Assembly (NCBI GenBank): GCA_030374805.1
Contig: JARGSG010000066.1
Span: forward strand, 1-64,000
Direction: 5' to 3'
DNA length: 64,000 nt
Source: Gracilaria gracilis
Lineage: Eukaryota > Rhodophyta > Florideophyceae > Gracilariales > Gracilariaceae
Shown here: positions 23,350 through 35,475 of the stretch, piece by piece
Numbering within the stretch: the first letter of the stretch is position 1
Layout: each line of letters begins with the position of its first letter
Notes under the pieces: generated by a model
The model's database searches: none
The model's input: only the letters and a program-made list of their open reading frames with translations
What the model was told of the DNA's origin: nothing
Translations under genes and position numbers: made by a program

Positions 23350-23463
23350 GTCGAAAACATTCATTTTTGCTAGAATGGAACATCCATCCTTCTTTTGGAC
23401 CGCTCACCGGTCCAAAAGAATTATGGATCTTCCATTCTAGTAAAAATGGATGTTTTCGTTGCA
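23350..23463. repeat. Long hairpin, ~54-base arms
   Basis: The left arm (gcgtcgaaaacattcatttt ... ttttggacc) and right arm (ggtccaaaag ... ggatgttttcgttgc) pair with scattered mismatches around a short tip (gctcacc). A foldback element or small-RNA precursor is possible. Confidence 0.8.
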
Positions 23464-23550
23464 GAATTGTAGTTCCGCAGAATCTCCAACAGCACACGAA
23501 ACGCATCAAAAATTGCCAAAATCCGCACCCCGGTCGCACCCACCACTCGT

Positions 23551-23637
23551 TTAAAGATGTTTGGATGGGTTATGGAGCGGTCTTTCAACGTCGGACGTTG
23601 AAAGCCTGCTGCATAGCACATCCAAACATCGTCACAT
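23551..23637. repeat. Long hairpin, ~43-base arms
   Basis: The left arm contains agatgtttggatgggttatg and ctttcaacgtc; the right arm returns gacgttgaaag and catccaaacatc. The arms meet with almost no loop. Confidence 0.8.
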
Positions 23638-23939
23638 AAGCCCGGTAACGCATCACAGAAACTGTTTGTGGCGCACCGAGCCAACCTAGTCATCATGGCA
23701 CTCTCTCGCTGCGGCCAAAGCACACTTCTTCAAAGCCAATACCATGAACCAAACATCATCATGTTGGACTGGTTTCTGTTGCTTGAGCTTGTGGGGATCA
23801 TCTCCAAACATCATGTTTGAAACCAGTCTTCATACAACCCTTATCTGCAACAATTACACATATCCAAAGCACAACATACACACTTTGTCAGTCACTGTAT
23901 TTCCCTCAAGAGATTGTGGAACACACTCAACTCACCCAG

Positions 23940-24227
23940 CAAGCCTCCATCACCTAAACACAGCAACACACTCATTCCCCTGTTACGGTCAATGAAATCC
24001 AAGTGAACATTCGTTTGGTTAGTCTCCTCGCTGTTCTTAACTCAACAGAGAACACACTTACGTCACCCTCCATCGCCCCCTCTATCTCCTAAAAACAGCA
24101 ACTAACTCATTCCCCTGTTGCGGTCAATGGAATCCAAGTGAACATTAGTTTGATTAGTCTCTTCGCTCTTCCTAACTCAACAGAGAACACACTTACCTCA
24201 CCGTCCATCGCCCCCTCCGTTGCCTAG
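23940..24227. repeat. ~135-bp tandem direct repeats
   Basis: Two units starting at the word cattcccctgtt (23973 and 24108) share most of their length, including aatccaagtgaacatt, aactcaacagagaacacact and ccatcgccccctc. A partial third unit precedes them. Confidence 0.8.
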
Positions 24228-24313
24228 AGAACATCTCAACTGCACAAGGCATGCCTCCAACATTGATCAAATGCCCTCAACATCTCTACACTTCCACGAA
24301 CACACGCTACTCA

Positions 24314-24454
24314 CATATCATGATATGCACTTTGTTCAGGTTCGGGGAAAGATCAATATATATACCCGGATCATCTTGTTAGTCTGACTACGAGAATGAT
24401 TCCGGTATAGCCAGTTTCCTTTCCCCGAACCCGAACAAAGTGCATATGATATGC
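24314..24454. repeat. ~140-bp hairpin with inner stem
   Basis: Arms 24314-24351 (catatcatgatatgcacttt ... ggttcggggaaag) and 24419-24454 pair almost completely. Between them cccggatcat and atgattccgg form a second stem. The whole could fold as one long imperfect hairpin, similar in size to a microRNA-type precursor. Confidence 0.8.
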
Positions 24455-25384
24455 TTCCAATTCTGGTACTTTCCTCAAACCTACACATCGCACCGTCACA
24501 AACATCTGGCACATACGCATCAAACAATTTGCAGTTAGCATACACACCAGAACATGAACACTTCACATCTCGCACTTACCTCGTCACTTACACGGCACCT
24601 CAACACAAACCTCGTCTCAAGCGAGTCATTGCACACCTGCCACAATCGAGGGAGGGAATTGGTTGCAGGAGGAGAGCAACAAGTCGCCCGAGACGAGGCG
24701 ATGTGCTCTGTTCTTTTGCCACAATCAACATATAACCAAGAGTATAAGCTGATTGTCACAAAAAAATTGAGTACTTAGAGCGGCACGGGCGACTTGGACT
24801 ATTGGTAGAGACTAAATCTATATGTCCCACCGAGACTTCGCAATTCCGCAAAGTACCCACCACATGAGGGCACCATCGCAGGCTTAGTTTTGCACACAAT
24901 TCACAAGCGCAACAGTGTCAGTCAGTATCTCGAATGCTCGCAAAGTGAAACCGCTAGGCGTCAACGTACCTCGAAAGAACGTCAAAAACCTTCGTTGTGA
25001 AGATATGCCTCGCTGCACGCAATTCTGCGAAGCAGTAAGACTCAATCTCGCACAGACATGTGTTGCAGAGTACGCCCGCGATTGGGCAACGCTTTTTGCT
25101 TGACGCTTCTCAACATCTACGCCGGCGCTATATTACACACGTGGCCAAATTTCAAAGTTAGGCTTCAGAAATTCTCAAATGCCCCCCACAATGAAAGACT
25201 GCACAAAGGGTACGCAAATCATCACGTGCTTGGTGGCGTTTTCATCAACCATCTTTATACTCTCCCCTGCGGCGTGCACCAGCTGGCTATCTTCGGTGCA
25301 GCATCTCCGCATCCTTTCCTCTGCAACCAACAAACCTCCCCACTTCACCCCTCTTCACCCCGCTTCATCCCATACCATCTTGTC

Positions 25385-28300
25385 ATGCACGCATGCTGCT
25401 TCCCTCGCTGCTCATATCAAACACATTCCCTGGCCTCTCTCGCTCAACATCGGAAACGATGTAGGCACAAAAATGACCCAAACCCTTTTCTCACCCCTAC
25501 TCCTCATCGGGGTTCCCACTTATCCCCACGAACCGAACATCGCAGGCTCCAAAACACGAAACCCCCTTCATCTCCTCCCTCCAACCGCCTTTCAGATAAT
25601 GTAGCACTGGCAGAAAACGACCCCTATCACCAGGAACAGCTCGCTCTCTCCATACGCTCATCCGACGGGGCACATATTCTCAGCCCCCACCATCCACTCT
25701 CCTCTCAGTCCCCTCCCACAGGCCCCGGTAACGCCATCTCTACCTCCCCTCTCTCTCAGAAAGAACAAATACAGAATCTCGTGACCTACATATCCTTTAT
25801 CGCCACAAAATTGGGTAAGCGTTCCGCCGACGAGCTTATCAACATCCTCAAGCAGTCCACTTTTTCCCCCTCCTTCTTCCAGACGTCCATCACCTCCGCT
25901 TCTGAATGCCTCAAACTACACTCAAAAATCTTCGAAGAAAGAATTAGCTCCATCGGCTTCACTTCCAGAGTCATCCATGACAAAAGCCGTAACTTCTCCG
26001 CCACCCCTTACCTCAGAGATCCCGTTGAAGTTCTTCTACAGCAGCTCCGTCTCGCATCCCACACAAACGCTTTCTTCCACCCAATAAAACAAGCTTCCGG
26101 CGCTGGAACACTCTCATTCGCACATCCCATGGCTTCCGATCTCGGCCACCATGTCGTACCTTCCATGAAAAAACATATCCTGCATTCTCCAGATCCCCAC
26201 TTCATCTGGCAGGACCCCAGCATGACCGGTACAGACTCCTTCATCGGACTCATTCAACTCTATTCAGATAAGTCTTTCACATCCTTGAAAAGTTCCTCTG
26301 TCACTTCTTATCCTCTTCATATCACCCTCCTCAATTTCAAGGACTCCTTTTGCAGAAAATGCATCACCCAGAACTGCACACTTGTCGGATACATACCCAC
26401 ATCCTTCATATCACCTTCATTCTCTGTCGACACAGAGTCCTTGGAAATAGGCCTCTCACTTTCTAATATGACCCGCATCGTGCGCATGCAACTCGCCCAG
26501 GAGGCCTTCGAAACCATCCTTAGACCTCTGTACCATATCGGGCTAAGAGGTTTCCCCTTCCGCGATGCTAAAGGAGTCCTTCGTCAGTGCCATCCCGTCA
26601 GTTCCAACTACATTGCTAACATCCCCGGAGCCAAGGACATCCTAGCCGTGCTTCATGGTACAAAGCCATGCAAGCCCTGCCACCGATGTCTCATTCCTCG
26701 TTCAAAGCTCAATCTCTACCAACCCCTTCTCACAGAGCGCACCATTTCCCATACCTCAAAAACCAGGGAGAGGCACAATGAACTCCTTCTCAAGGCTGAT
26801 TCCGCTCGCCAATCCCACAAACCACGCGAGGCAAGAAACTTGAAAGATGAAGCGTTCGAACTTCTCCACTCCATGTCCCTTTCTCCATATCATTCCTTCC
26901 TGGAATCATATCCTCTTCTCAACGTCTCCCCTCTGCTCACTTCTTATTAAATCTTCTCCTTCGAGCCCCTTCACAACTTTCATCTAGGCATCTCCAAACT
27001 CATCAAACGCGTCACCATTGAACGCCTCAGATCCGATTCTCTTCACACTTCGGCCGATTCTCACGGAAAATCGAGGACGTTCAGATCCATCAGAACATCT
27101 CTGCTCAACCACGCCAACTCCGTCTTGGCAGACATTGAACGATCCTTTCCGGCTCCAGGGCTTCTCATTGACTTCTCCACGTCAGAGAAGGGGAAATATC
27201 TCAAAGGATCCTTCACCACAGACGGTATCAGAAGCATGCTAGACGCAAAAGACTTTCGCGCCCTCGACATGGTATTCCCCTTCATTGGCGCCTTCTTCGA
27301 CCGCTGCTGTGGTGAAGTATCTTCCGCCCCACTCACCATTGTATTCACTTCCTACTTCGATCTCCTCAACAACGTTCTCCATTACCACACTACTCCGGAA
27401 TGGACGGAACATCGCATACGCTATTTGGAGACTCAGATCAAGAACTTCAAGGCTCAAACTGTTTCCATTCTGGGCCCTTATCAGGCTTCCAACTTCCGTA
27501 CTCACAAGTTTCACCTCCTCGACCACATCATCCCTGACATCCGCCGTTACGGAGGCCTCCACATTGCAGATGCCGGCGTGTACAAGCACGTTAGCCTCCT
27601 CTTCAAGAAGCACTACCGCCGTACCTCCCGGCGACGATCAACTGCCCATAAGGAAACAGTGGATGCCATCCAGGAGTCGCAGGAGTTCTTGCACTCGATG
27701 TCAGTAAGGAATCACTTCTCCATGTCTTCCAGCTCCATGAACCCCTCCATTCAGCGCAGTCCAACCATGGTTCGCGACGGGAACTATTTCTCTCTCTTAG
27801 AACTCATTACAGCCGACAAGTATCTACGATCACATCCGAACGTCTCTTCGTCATCTCTCAAAGACTTATTCTCGAAATCGACACTGCAGTTCATCAACCA
27901 AATCTCTCGCGATACACTCTCTCCCTTCCGCGAATTATGCCTTGAAACTTTGCAACCGCTAGGCAACCCTCATGATATTAGAACCACCGTCGTGAACTGT
28001 GCGTAAATTCTCAGTGGATTCTGTCCGTCGTTAGATGATTACGACCGTCCCCATCAATGCATCAGAAAGAGAGAGCCAGATGTACCTTTATGTGAACGGA
28101 TTTTGGCCACGACATCTTTCGGCCCTTCGAAGTCCACAATATTCTCCACGGTACTCGTGGACGGAACTCCTCCTCCCAACTGTAACTTTCCGACGGGGTG
28201 GGTATGCAAAGTCATTGTCCTGCTTCGGTTCAACAGAAAGAACGCAAGTGATTACCAGTCAGAATTCACTTTCGTTCGTTTCTTTGAGGTGACACCGCCT

Positions 28301-28519
28301 TTAGATAACATCGACGAAACCCTGAACTGTATTTACCTCCGATGGGCTACAGACGACGAGAAGGGTTACACCTTAGAGCCCTCCAGTTCTGCGACGAGAT
28401 CAAGGTCTCCACCTGTCTCCCCTTGGTTCGGTCTCGTCCCATTATCTTCAATCAGAGATTCCATACACATACTCCGCCAGAACTATCCAGCCCGTCCATT
28501 CTTCCCTCCACTACACTGA
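25385..28519 (+). pseudogene. Plavaka-type (EnSpm/CACTA clade) transposase
   Basis: Starting at ATG 25385 there is an N-terminal zinc-finger-like motif (CCFPRCSYQTH, LAQHRKRCRH), typical of Plavaka proteins. Core signatures follow in order: PVEVLLQQLRLAS, LIQLYSDKSFTSLKSSS with the first acidic residue, YPLHITLLNFKDSFCRKC, ILRPLYHIGLRGFPFRDAKG, CKPCHRCLI, a leader-type FEPLHNFHLGISKL, then KFHLLDHIIPDIRRYGGLHI, and LFKKHYRRTSRR. The C-terminal piece (28103-28519) has FTFVRFFEV and LVPLSSIRDSIHIL, again as in Plavaka. One in-frame stop near 26948 and a frame change near 28000 interrupt about 1,040 codons. It is the only transposase in the 25-42 kb block, so it probably mobilised the element. 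Confidence 0.75.
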
Positions 28520-28625
28520 GAGTTCCATCGTTTTACATTAAACGTTTCTATCGCAATCCTCAAGCAACCACCACCCTAACACCGAACCTTCTTAACGTAA
28601 ATCTTACTGGTGTACTTGTGAGTTT

Positions 28626-31098
28626 CTAGTCCTCCCTCTCCATCTCATTCTCTTCATCCACTCCGTCTTCCGGAGAGCGTTCCCTTCCATCTTTCTCTGC
28701 TGTTATCTCGTAGAACATACGGTCCTCCCGACTACAGCATCTAACATAGCAATCCAGTGCAGCTCCAAGATGCTCAGTAATCTCTTCCATGAACACATCT
28801 TCTCGGACGGCAAGGTACAATTTCAATTTCGAGGGCATCCAATAGGCCACAGTGCCCACGCGTTCATCATTTCTAGGCTGCCGATCCTCAGCACTCGATG
28901 GGGTGTTCCTGAACTCCGATCGATACCTCTGTGGCATATGGGATCACACAGTCCCTATTATACTCTCTAATGCCAGTTGCAGGTATTTTCCGAATAAGTT
29001 AGAGAACAATACCTGCCTCTTACCGCCTCTCTCTCGTTCAGACTCTGTCGCCCGAACGACACTCGCTATCCATGCATCTAGACGCGCTAGATGCATAGTT
29101 GTTCCATCCACTGGATCCCTCACCTCCGCTTTCCTCGAACTCTTTTGGAATATCTCGTATCCCAGAAACTCCCGTAGTACCTGCAAGCTCAGGCTGTTCC
29201 TAAACAACAAGTCACGTGGTTCATCCTCTGTTGCCTTGCTTGTTTCAAATCCAGAGAAACATATATCCTCTACTCTCTGAGTTCTCCATGACGAGATAAT
29301 CTCACATCCGTTTCCATCTCTTGGTAGCAGCTTCTCGCGTACCTCTCTGGCTTGCTGCTCGTATTTCTCCAGTTGCTTTTCACTATTCTTTCTCGGTGCC
29401 CTCACGATCAAGTCATAACCTAGTCCCATGAGCAACTTCTCCTTCGCATGCCGTTTTGGAACACCCATTCCATCACTTAGTGCCTGTTTCAATCTCTTTC
29501 GCAAACAGATGTCATTGGTTAATTGTTTCACACAATCCTCCTCCATCTTCATCTCTCAGATGCTTTCCCAACGCGGTTTCATTACCTCCGTCTCCACGAT
29601 TTGCACCAGCAAATTTCGCACCCGCCTCAAATGGAGGGAGCGTATGCCCTCATCTCCATGGCAAGCTCCATCAAGCAACGCGGTACTATCTCCTTCCCTT
29701 CAACAACCGGCGCGCTGTCCTCCGTTTCCGCCTCCACCGTCTTACTTCGATTTCCCCAATTTCTCGCCGCCATATTCATCTCGAAGCACAGTTCTCGTGT
29801 CTCGTCCTTGGAGCATTGCAATATGGAGTCATACACTGTCTTTGCAACTCCAACAAAGGCATCGCTCACTTGTATGTCGTACTTTCTCCTGCTCTCGCTC
29901 GTGCCACTTTCTTTGCTTTCATTTGCTCGTTTCAAAGCCTCTATCAGAGAGTGTAATAGCACTTCTTGCTCTTTCACCTTCCGTCCCAGTTGCTTGAAGT
30001 TGTTAAGCGCGAGTCGTACGCTCATTTTCAGACTTTGGTTTCCTCCGTTGAACGAAACAGGTCTCCTTTAAGCTTTCCGATCTTCTGCAACAGCTCGTAT
30101 CGTGGAGTAAAGTTCTCATCTTCCTTTTCTTCGTCTACGGCGTCATACCGTGAAATCGTACGTGGGAATGTTCCCTGAGCAGCGCGATCGACATCCTTTT
30201 CCGTCCAAACATCTCTCGGCGGGTTTGCTGCCATTACTCTTCCTTCGCTTTGGATTCGTCCCATGTCCTTCCTTGGCGTCGTTCGTGTTCTCAGTTGGTT
30301 GAACCTTTGTCGCGGTGATTCACGTGTGGCTGGTGCCGGTTGTATCTGGTCTTCCTCGTCCTCCTTCTCGTCGTTTCTCGAAACAACACGTGGTACGGAA
30401 TCCTGTCTGCGTCCCATGGGGACCACACGCGATACTATCCCATATTCCACGTTATTCCCGTCTTCCAAGGCATTCCGGTTCTCGACCCTTACCAGGCGTT
30501 CTAGCTCTCCCCCTCACTCACGTGTTGTACCACATATCTCTTTGTCATCCATCTTGTCCGCCATGTTTGGTTTTCTTGATGCACTACGGTTCCGTTCCGT
30601 TCCCTTAGCGCGAGTTGGTCTTTCCTTCTCCCCAGGTTGGGCCCTTGCGGTGCTGCTCCCCACGGGTTCGGTTTCTGCTTGGTCGCTCACATTTAGCCCC
30701 GTCTCGATACCTTTATGGGTTTCATGGCTTCCTCTCCGTCTATTTTCCCTCGTTCTTATGACGTCGTCCCGTGGACAAGCTCTTCTGTTCTTCACCTCTA
30801 TAACCTCCCCTTCAGCATTGTCGTCTTCATACCCTCTTCGCACCTCTATTGAGGCCATGTGGCGTGTAATAGGCCCCTGCATTGCGCCATTTTGGGCAAG
30901 AACCGTGTCACTCACCGTTCGTTCTGCAGTGGAAGTACTAACTCGAGATCCCGTTCTCGGCTTTCCTTTCGACACTAGGGACGAAGGCTTTGATTTCGGA
31001 GCTCTCGCAGAAATTCCAACACACGGTGCTCGTTCTCGACCACCTCTTCCGCCCATAACACGTTCTCGTCCGCTTTCCGCGCTCCTACGTTTGGCCAC
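28626..31098 (-). pseudogene. Element gene D, disordered N-terminus then helical domains (copy B)
   Basis: It is read leftward through five overlapping or adjoining frames: 30514-31098 (basic, R/G/S/E rich, AKRRSAESGRERV), 30028-30468 (Arg/Glu rich, FTPRYELLQKIGKLKGDLF), 29627-30025 (coiled-coil-like LNNFKQLGRKVKEQEVLLHS), 28944-29552 (helical, LFRNSLSLQVLREFLGYEIF) and 28626-28937 (acidic end). The first codon at 31098 is GTG where copy A has ATG. Four breaks. It converges on the transposase with a 106-base gap. The family is not recognised; the pattern suggests an accessory protein that binds nucleic acid or partners. Confidence 0.5.
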
Positions 31099-31744
31099 GC
31101 CAGTATCCGCGCGCTCCGTGGGCTACGATGTCCTTCCCCGTTCCCGCTGAGGCTTCCTAGCACGTTGTGGCACCATCGAAGTTGAGTCGTTCTGTGTCGG
31201 AAAAGTTATGAAGCAGAAATGGATGTGGTGAGTGACTAGCGGAGCAGTGGAAAGTTGTGTCGTGGAAGATCGGTGAAGGAGGGGAAAGTAAATCTGTTGA
31301 GATGGAGATTAGTAGCGCCGGGGGCAGCAGTATTTTTGGCAATTATGGCGGACTTTCATTCGAAATTTAGACCTTTCCATGGCCCATATTTCAGAGTGGA
31401 CTGAAATACGGTTGCCATTCAGCGTAGTGGAACATTCGCTGATACGGGCTTTTACTTCAAAGTTAGCTGTTAGGGGCAAAGTGGTTACTTTAAAGTACAC
31501 AATGACTAATGTAAACTTCCATTATGTACCGTGGTTGAACTTACATTGTCTTCCCTAAACACGTTATTCAGTATGGAAAAGTGGGGTCTACGCCTACATT
31601 GTACCTTTCGTTCCTTACGCAACTGAAGCACATAAGGTAGTAATTACGTTAAACGTGAAGTTTGCAATACACTTAACTTTACACTTTACTTAATATACTA
31701 TGACATGGAGCACATAAGACTCTATGCGAATGAAACTTCATACC
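31099..31744. other. Spacer between gene D and the MTase-SET gene
   Basis: About 650 bases with no supportable gene; AT-rich from 31300. It would hold the 3' end of the MTase-SET transcript and the promoter of gene D, which are tandem on the minus strand. Confidence 0.5.
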
Positions 31745-34700
31745 TTACGTGAACCTCTCCCATGGATACGCAGTTCCATAGTCAACGTAAGGTTCCTCGT
31801 TTTCCTTAACATCTCTCGTAGCTGCCACCACAAGGAGTTTGTAGTTCTCCAAGACCCCTGACGTCGTGGTTTGATGCTCTGAGGGTTGGCGAATTGCTAC
31901 ATTGGGTGTGCGGATTTTGTCAGGATCCATCTCTTCCGTATCCTTCCCTTCATCCCCTTCCCGGTACGAAGCATCATTTATATATCCTGTGACACAAAAG
32001 GGAGCCGGAACTACCCAAGCTTGAGCGGCGCTGACTTCAGTATCGTAATGAGGGAGACTACTGTACATCTCCCACCTAAGCTTCACTTGCATGCCGTATC
32101 TTCTGAAGCGAAATGCAGTGGCACCCAACATCCCATCGCCATAGGTCAATTGTGACGCGGTCCTTCGGCTCAAATAATGATACACTAATGTCCCGTAAAA
32201 GTAGGCAACAACCTCCCCCTCTGAGAATGCCCTACTTGTGAATACTCCATTTCCACTCGCTGGGTGCTTAATATCGGACTTCTTCACATAGAGCCACAGG
32301 GAACTCGCCTCCACCGAAAGCAAGCTGCGTTCATCTAGTGTATTCATCCTCCCTTGTAACGTGAGGGGCCACTCATGGAAGTTTTTCTCCTTGTAGACAT
32401 CGATAACCCTCGGTTCATCCCAATATGTCGATAGATACGACACGAGATGGAAGGGGAAAGACTGGTAGGGGGGGAACCATTTCAGGGCAGTCCATATCCT
32501 CGAGGGCCTTTCTTTTCCTTCCGGAAAGTTGAAATCCACAATATAGAAAGAATGCACCACCTCGTTTGTGACGGGTACCGGCGTCTTTAACTCATTTCGC
32601 CACACCTTCCGGGCGTACAAGAGAACAGCATTGTGCTTCGCATGAGCAAATCACTCTTCATCCTTTTCAAATCCAATGAACCAGCAAGGCTGTTTCATTT
32701 CCATACAAGCTAGTGCGCTGGAGAACGTCCCGGCGTACAGATCAACCACGACATCTCCAGGGTTGGAGAATCTTCCGATGAGTTCTTTCAGTAGCTCTCT
32801 AGGTTTTGTTCCGGACGAATCTTCGTAGTTCGGATACGTCGGCCAGTCTTCACCCTCCAGCGGAGACTCTCCCCAGGTGCAAGAGGTGGAACTTGGTCAA
32901 TGACAGCGTAGTGCCCGGGATACCTAGAAGGAACAAACCCGAAGTTCTGGTAGTTCACCATTACCTTCTGTTCCACGTACGAGTTTCCATTCCTGACCCC
33001 ATGCACTGCGTACTCCGTTGCTGCGAACAAACGAGTGGTATCACGTCCGGGGTTCCCCATGGGGTTTGAGCGAGATCAAATGAATTGTACCGGTGTCGGA
33101 TCCACTAGGAAGGACACACCTGCCTTTCCGTCTGCGTCCTCTGACTGGTGCTCACGCAGTATCTATTCCCAGTCTTCAAACTGTTCAATTGTGCAGAACA
33201 TGATGAAATGCCCCCCAGGTCGGAGCATGGATGATATGACCTGCGCAGTATTCCCCCTGTCTTCCTCAGTTAGTTCGTCGTACTCACTGTCGCGTATACA
33301 ATAGGATGGGTCTGTGAGCACAAGCTGAACGTTACCCTCCAATGCATCGTCCGACGGGAAGAGTGTACCATGAGCCTCAACTAGTTCGTCGTATCCGACA
33401 CAATGCATAGAGTACTGTTTCTCCATACTTTGTCGAACCACGTCAAGAGCCTTCACGGTCCATGCGTCATCCAGGTCGGGAGGGGGGAGAACCCCATCTG
33501 AAATATTGTCACTGCCCCCTCCAGAAGCATCTTGTTCATCGTCACTATCAAGAAAGACAATGACATCGGTATCTCCTGACTTCTTTCCTGCTGCTGTGGT
33601 TTTGGAGGATGTACGAACTGGTATCGTGTCCTCAATCTTCACAGTTACGGTCGTACTTCCTTCTTCTCGGCCTCCTCCATTATCCCTCGTCACGGCTGCA
33701 GAAGGTGCCAAGTTCTGTACAAGAACAGCTTCTCGAATAGAAGTTACGAAATCGTCCGAGAATCCGTTGAAACGGGATGGAAATGGAGCCGGAATCTTTC
33801 GTCTGAAGCTTTCCAACAAGTTCTACCTTGACGTAGGGGCCATCTTGTAGAGGAAACCATTCAAAACGACTTTGCTCACATCCGCTAAGAATTCCTTTGC
33901 CAATTCCCGTAACTTGGCATCGATCTCGTCCGAAAGAAAATGAACTCAAGAACCCGTTTCGCTCACCTCGGAAGTCGCCTTCATTTCCTCCCCTAAAGTA
34001 CGACTGGCAGATGCGGAACTGAATCCAGCAGCGCGGGAATCGATGGCATGGAACCCAAGAGACTTGTTGTCGATTAGCAGGTATGGGAATACCATCTGCT
34101 CTGCATCAGCAAAACCTAGTGCGCGTGCAAACAAATCCCATCCCATGCATATGCTTTGGATAGCATGGGCCATTCGCCTTCCGTATGCGTCCTTGGACGG
34201 TATGTACCCGTCTACAAACGGTACGGCTCTATGGGTGCGTTGAGAGGTCTTCCCTCTCTTAGGTTCTGGTAGGCTTCTTTCCAACGAGATACGCTTCACG
34301 AAGGAAAGATAGAGTAGTTGCTGGAAGCGGGAAGGAGGGCCTATCTTGAACGTTGTCCGCTTCGTTTGCCTACTACTCGGACCGTGTCGTTTGAACAGGT
34401 CATTCCAGAAAACCCGCTCCGGAAAGGAGCTTTCATGGTTCAGTTCCTCGTCCAGACTCCAGCTGAACACATCTCTCACGCAGCGATCGAGAGAAGTGTT
34501 ATCCATATCCATTACACGAACGTACTTGTTAATCTTACTAAAGAAACGGACGTCGATGCATATCTTTGCCAGTTCTTCCGGTGTGTAATTCGTGTACAAA
34601 CCCTTCACCGCCTTAGTGAGGAAGTCCCGGGCGCATCGCAGGCTGTTACGGTTCGATACAGCATACTGAATGATATCCGGATATCCCAATTCTCGAGGAG

Positions 34701-34896
34701 TATCTGTACCGCTTTGAGATGGCGCATAGGCATCTCGTAGCTCGATAAATAGCTTCCAAAACGCCAAGAAACTTGTGGCCACTGCGCTTGAATCGGGGTC
34801 GATGGTGGACGATACCGTGCGAGAACTCCCAGTGGGTGGCGTAGGCCGCTTAAGAGTCCCCGGTGCTTCAGCTCGGGAGCTCATCATGCTCAACAT
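31745..34896 (-). pseudogene. Amino-methyltransferase fused to a SET domain (copy B)
   Basis: From ATG 34896: an N-terminal domain (33946-34896) shared with copy A (YPDIIQYAVSNRNSL, GPPSRFQQLLYLSFVKRISL); an acidic linker and the MTase start at 33163-33819 with LVLTDPSYCIRDSEY and SSMLRPGGHFIMFC; its middle at 32788-33060; and VVVDLYAGTFSSALACMEMK near 32700. After a stop, the same frame runs from ARKVWRNELKT into SET (NGVFTSRAFSEGEVVAYFYG, YGDGMLGATAFRF, ATRDVKENEEPYVDYGTAYP). MTase and SET are thus one polypeptide, as in copy A. The catalytic motif is DPSY here and DPPY in A; both are accepted in N6/N4 amino-methyltransferases. About five breaks. SET domains normally methylate lysines of histones or other proteins; the substrate here is unknown. 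Confidence 0.74.
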
Positions 34897-35475
34897 TCAA
34901 AGGTTTAAGCAACAGTGTTCTGAAACGAATCGATGTTTCACGCAGTGGTTGCTTGGCGGGAGGAAGGGGTGCGAATGCAGGAACGGGTGCAAAGGGTGAG
35001 AAATGGGTAGGTGGGAATGATGAGGAAGGCGGGTGATGCGGGTGCAACGGGCGAGGAAGGGCTAAGTGGCAACAATGAGGCGGAAACGAGCTCACATAGC
35101 CCGGTTCTACAATGCAGAATTCATGCCCGGTTCTAGAATGTAGAATTCATGCAGATTGGCCGCCCGTTAAGTATATGCCCATGAGCCACGTGCGCCGTGT
35201 CGGAACCGCGGTTCCGACACGGCGCACGTGGGTCATAGGCAGGGTGGAAAGCAAGGGCTGTGGTCTTCGAAAACGATCTCAGACGTACTTCGGAACGCTT
35301 TTAACATTCGCAATCAGACGCGCAACTGCTCAAACGCAACGCCGACACACTTTTCCAATCTGAGTGGGTGTGGAGCCTCTGCGCACGGGAGCAAGGCAAC
35401 GATTTCAAACACTACCGGGCCTCTCGTGTGCGCCACAACCATTGACGTTACGGACGCGAATGAACTTGCTATATA
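34897..35475. promoter_or_regulatory. Divergent promoter region of element B with a 56-bp palindrome
   Basis: This 579-base spacer lies between the MTase-SET and ParB-like start codons. It contains two 26-bp tandem copies (35100-35125, 35126-35151, cccggttcta... gaattcatg), a 56-bp palindrome at 35181-35236, and a tatata word 7 bases before the ATG at 35476. Its place and palindromic content mirror the intergenic region of element A, though the sequences differ. Confidence 0.55.
35181..35236. repeat. 56-bp palindrome, one mismatch, no loop
   Basis: The left half atgagccacgtgcgccgtgt... and right half ...acacggcgcacgtgggtcat are reverse complements with one mismatch, centred at 35208/35209 on accgcggt. 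Such a site suits a dimeric DNA-binding protein or a cruciform. Confidence 0.95.

Larger units (their letters stand above)
23220..25384. other. Junction between elements A and B, hairpins and repeats, no gene
   Basis: No supportable gene. It contains three long hairpins (23350-23463, 23551-23637, 24314-24454) and a pair of ~135-bp direct repeats at about 23940-24227. The 5' flank of the Plavaka-type transposase begins here. Terminal inverted repeats of either element must lie in or near this interval if they survive; I could not identify them. Confidence 0.6.

Noticed and set aside
23940-24227. Direct repeats considered as a CRISPR-like array
   Set aside because: Units of about 135 bp are contiguous with no unique spacers, and the genome is eukaryotic.
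25058-25384. N-terminal extension of the transposase frame back to 25058
   Set aside because: It begins without ATG; the zinc-finger-like start at 25385 fits the family N-terminus.
28944-31150. Plus-strand frames at 29428-29997 and 30263-31150
   Set aside because: Opposite to gene D pieces that match element A; Ser/Phe/Leu-rich shadow composition.
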